The notes under the pieces were generated by a model that made no database searches, was not told the origin of the DNA, and was given only the letters and a program-made list of their open reading frames with translations. 64,000 bases of DNA from contig CAWAEN010000004.1 in assembly GCA_963781035.1 (NCBI GenBank), positions 558,001 through 622,000 on the forward strand. Reading direction: 5' to 3'. Of this stretch, positions 63,419 to 64,000 are shown in pieces (the first letter of the stretch is position 1; every line of letters begins with the position of its first letter). A program made the position numbers and the translations under genes. Source of the stretch: SZUA-35 sp963781035. Lineage in GTDB: Bacteria > Actinomycetota > Acidimicrobiia > Acidimicrobiales > SZUA-35.

Positions 63419-64000
63419 TGCTCGAACGAACCCGGCGGTTGTGGGAGAAGCAGGACCAGCATGTCGGTGATCGACACCGGCTCTTCGCTGCGGTGGCAGA
63501 AGCAGTGGACGTCGGCACCGTGCTGTATCCGGGCTCGTACGTTGATCTCGCTCCGTCGTTCATCTGGCCGTCGGTGACCTACGTCGATGTCGACCGCCGA
63601 GCGGAGCAGTTCTTCGCCGACGAAGACGGCGTCACGCACCTGCTCGTCGAGCACGGGGTCGATCCGGACCGGCGGGCAGTCCGCTTCGAGGCCGCTGACT
63701 ACACCGACGACCTCGACCTCGACGACGGCTCGTTCGATCTGCTCGTGTCGCTGTACGCGGGATTCGTATCAGAGCACTGCACCCGCTACCTCCGGCCGGG
63801 CGGGTTCCTCCTGGTGAACTCGAGCCATGGCGACGCCGCAATGGCGTCCCTCGATCCTCGATTCCGCCTTCGTGGCGTGGTCGATTCGCGAGCTGGGCGC
63901 TACACGGTGCGGACCGACGATCTCGACACCTACTTCGTTCCCAAGCGAGACATCGACGTGACGGTCGAACTCCTCCACGAAACCGGGCGGGGTGTCGCCT
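63418..64000 (+). CDS. SAM-methyltransferase-like protein (3' end cut by window edge)
   Basis: 194 residues are visible and remain open at the edge. Sequence TVLYPGSYVDLAPSFIWPSVTYVDVDRRAEQFFAD has the nucleotide-binding beginning of a class-I methyltransferase-like fold; LDDGSFDLLVSLYAGFVSEHCTRYLRPGGFLLVNSSHGD corresponds to strands 4-5 of that fold. The GxGxG motif is replaced by PGSYVDL, so catalysis is uncertain. Start GTG at 63418 by leaderless box. No partner identified. Confidence 0.66.
   Translation, partial: MLERTRRLWEKQDQHVGDRHRLFAAVAEAVDVGTVLYPGSYVDLAPSFIWPSVTYVDVDRRAEQFFADEDGVTHLLVEHGVDPDRRAVRFEAADYTDDLDLDDGSFDLLVSLYAGFVSEHCTRYLRPGGFLLVNSSHGDAAMASLDPRFRLRGVVDSRAGRYTVRTDDLDTYFVPKRDIDVTVELLHETGRGVA

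Noticed and set aside
1..64000. tRNA, rRNA, transposase or prophage features
   Set aside because: None of their hallmarks was seen on either strand; short structured tRNA genes cannot be fully excluded by eye.

Overview
The window is GC-rich, densely packed bacterial chromosomal DNA. F420/Ddn-like and TetR-rich gene content, many leaderless starts (a TANNNT-like box 6-7 nt before ATG/GTG), LAxTG-type surface anchoring and BlaI/M56 pairs all point to an actinobacterium. An Acidimicrobiia (Ilumatobacter-like) lineage is my inference and was not tested by alignment. I saw no rRNA, tRNA, CRISPR array, phage or transposase.

Layout. 1-2.2 kb: arsenic operon (arsR, permease, mini-thioredoxin, acr3). 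2.3-5.5 kb: ackA and pta. 5.6-11.7 kb: SDR, lipoproteins, two related TetR regulators and an SsuD-like monooxygenase. 11.9-16.8 kb: two overlapping dimethylglycine/sarcosine-dehydrogenase-like genes. 16.8-19.6 kb: P450, Ddn-like, DUF1330 and PNPOx-like genes. 19.7-26.1 kb: one giant surface protein (signal peptide, DUF11 repeats, dozens of Asp-rich calcium-type repeats, LAFTG anchor) containing a nearly perfect 690-bp duplication. 26.2-32.8 kb: MFS, an ECF sigma fused to a zinc anti-sigma domain, an Asp-rich secreted protein, and a GDT1/histidine kinase/response regulator operon. 32.8-45.3 kb: a nitrite/NO-flavoured block (NirK-like copper protein, NuoF-like protein, Fe-S-type and Rrf2/NsrR-like regulators, YwiC, formate/nitrite transporter, Crp/Fnr regulator). 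45.3-52.8 kb: a seven-gene operon for choline sulfate, carnitine and betaine catabolism. 52.9-55.8 kb: Nei glycosylase and a TAP-like hydrolase. 55.8-62.2 kb: copper cluster (CopB-type ATPase, DUF305, BlaI/M56, CopC-CopD fusion, cytochrome c). 62.2-64 kb: TetR/SRPBCC pair with twin operators and a truncated methyltransferase-like gene.

How the genes fit. The 45-53 kb operon can release choline from choline sulfate, convert L-carnitine to glycine betaine (dehydrogenase plus beta-keto acid cleavage enzyme) and demethylate betaine (Rieske oxygenase). The two dehydrogenases at 12-17 kb could then take dimethylglycine to glycine. The copper cluster would serve the copper enzymes of the nitrite block.

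Caution on quality: at least 20 single-base indels break otherwise intact genes (pta, ssuD-like, nirK-like, betC, copCD and others), most of them one extra base. Inside the duplicated segment, one copy has an extra G that the other lacks. I read these mainly as consensus errors, so such genes are annotated across the shift and each shift is described.
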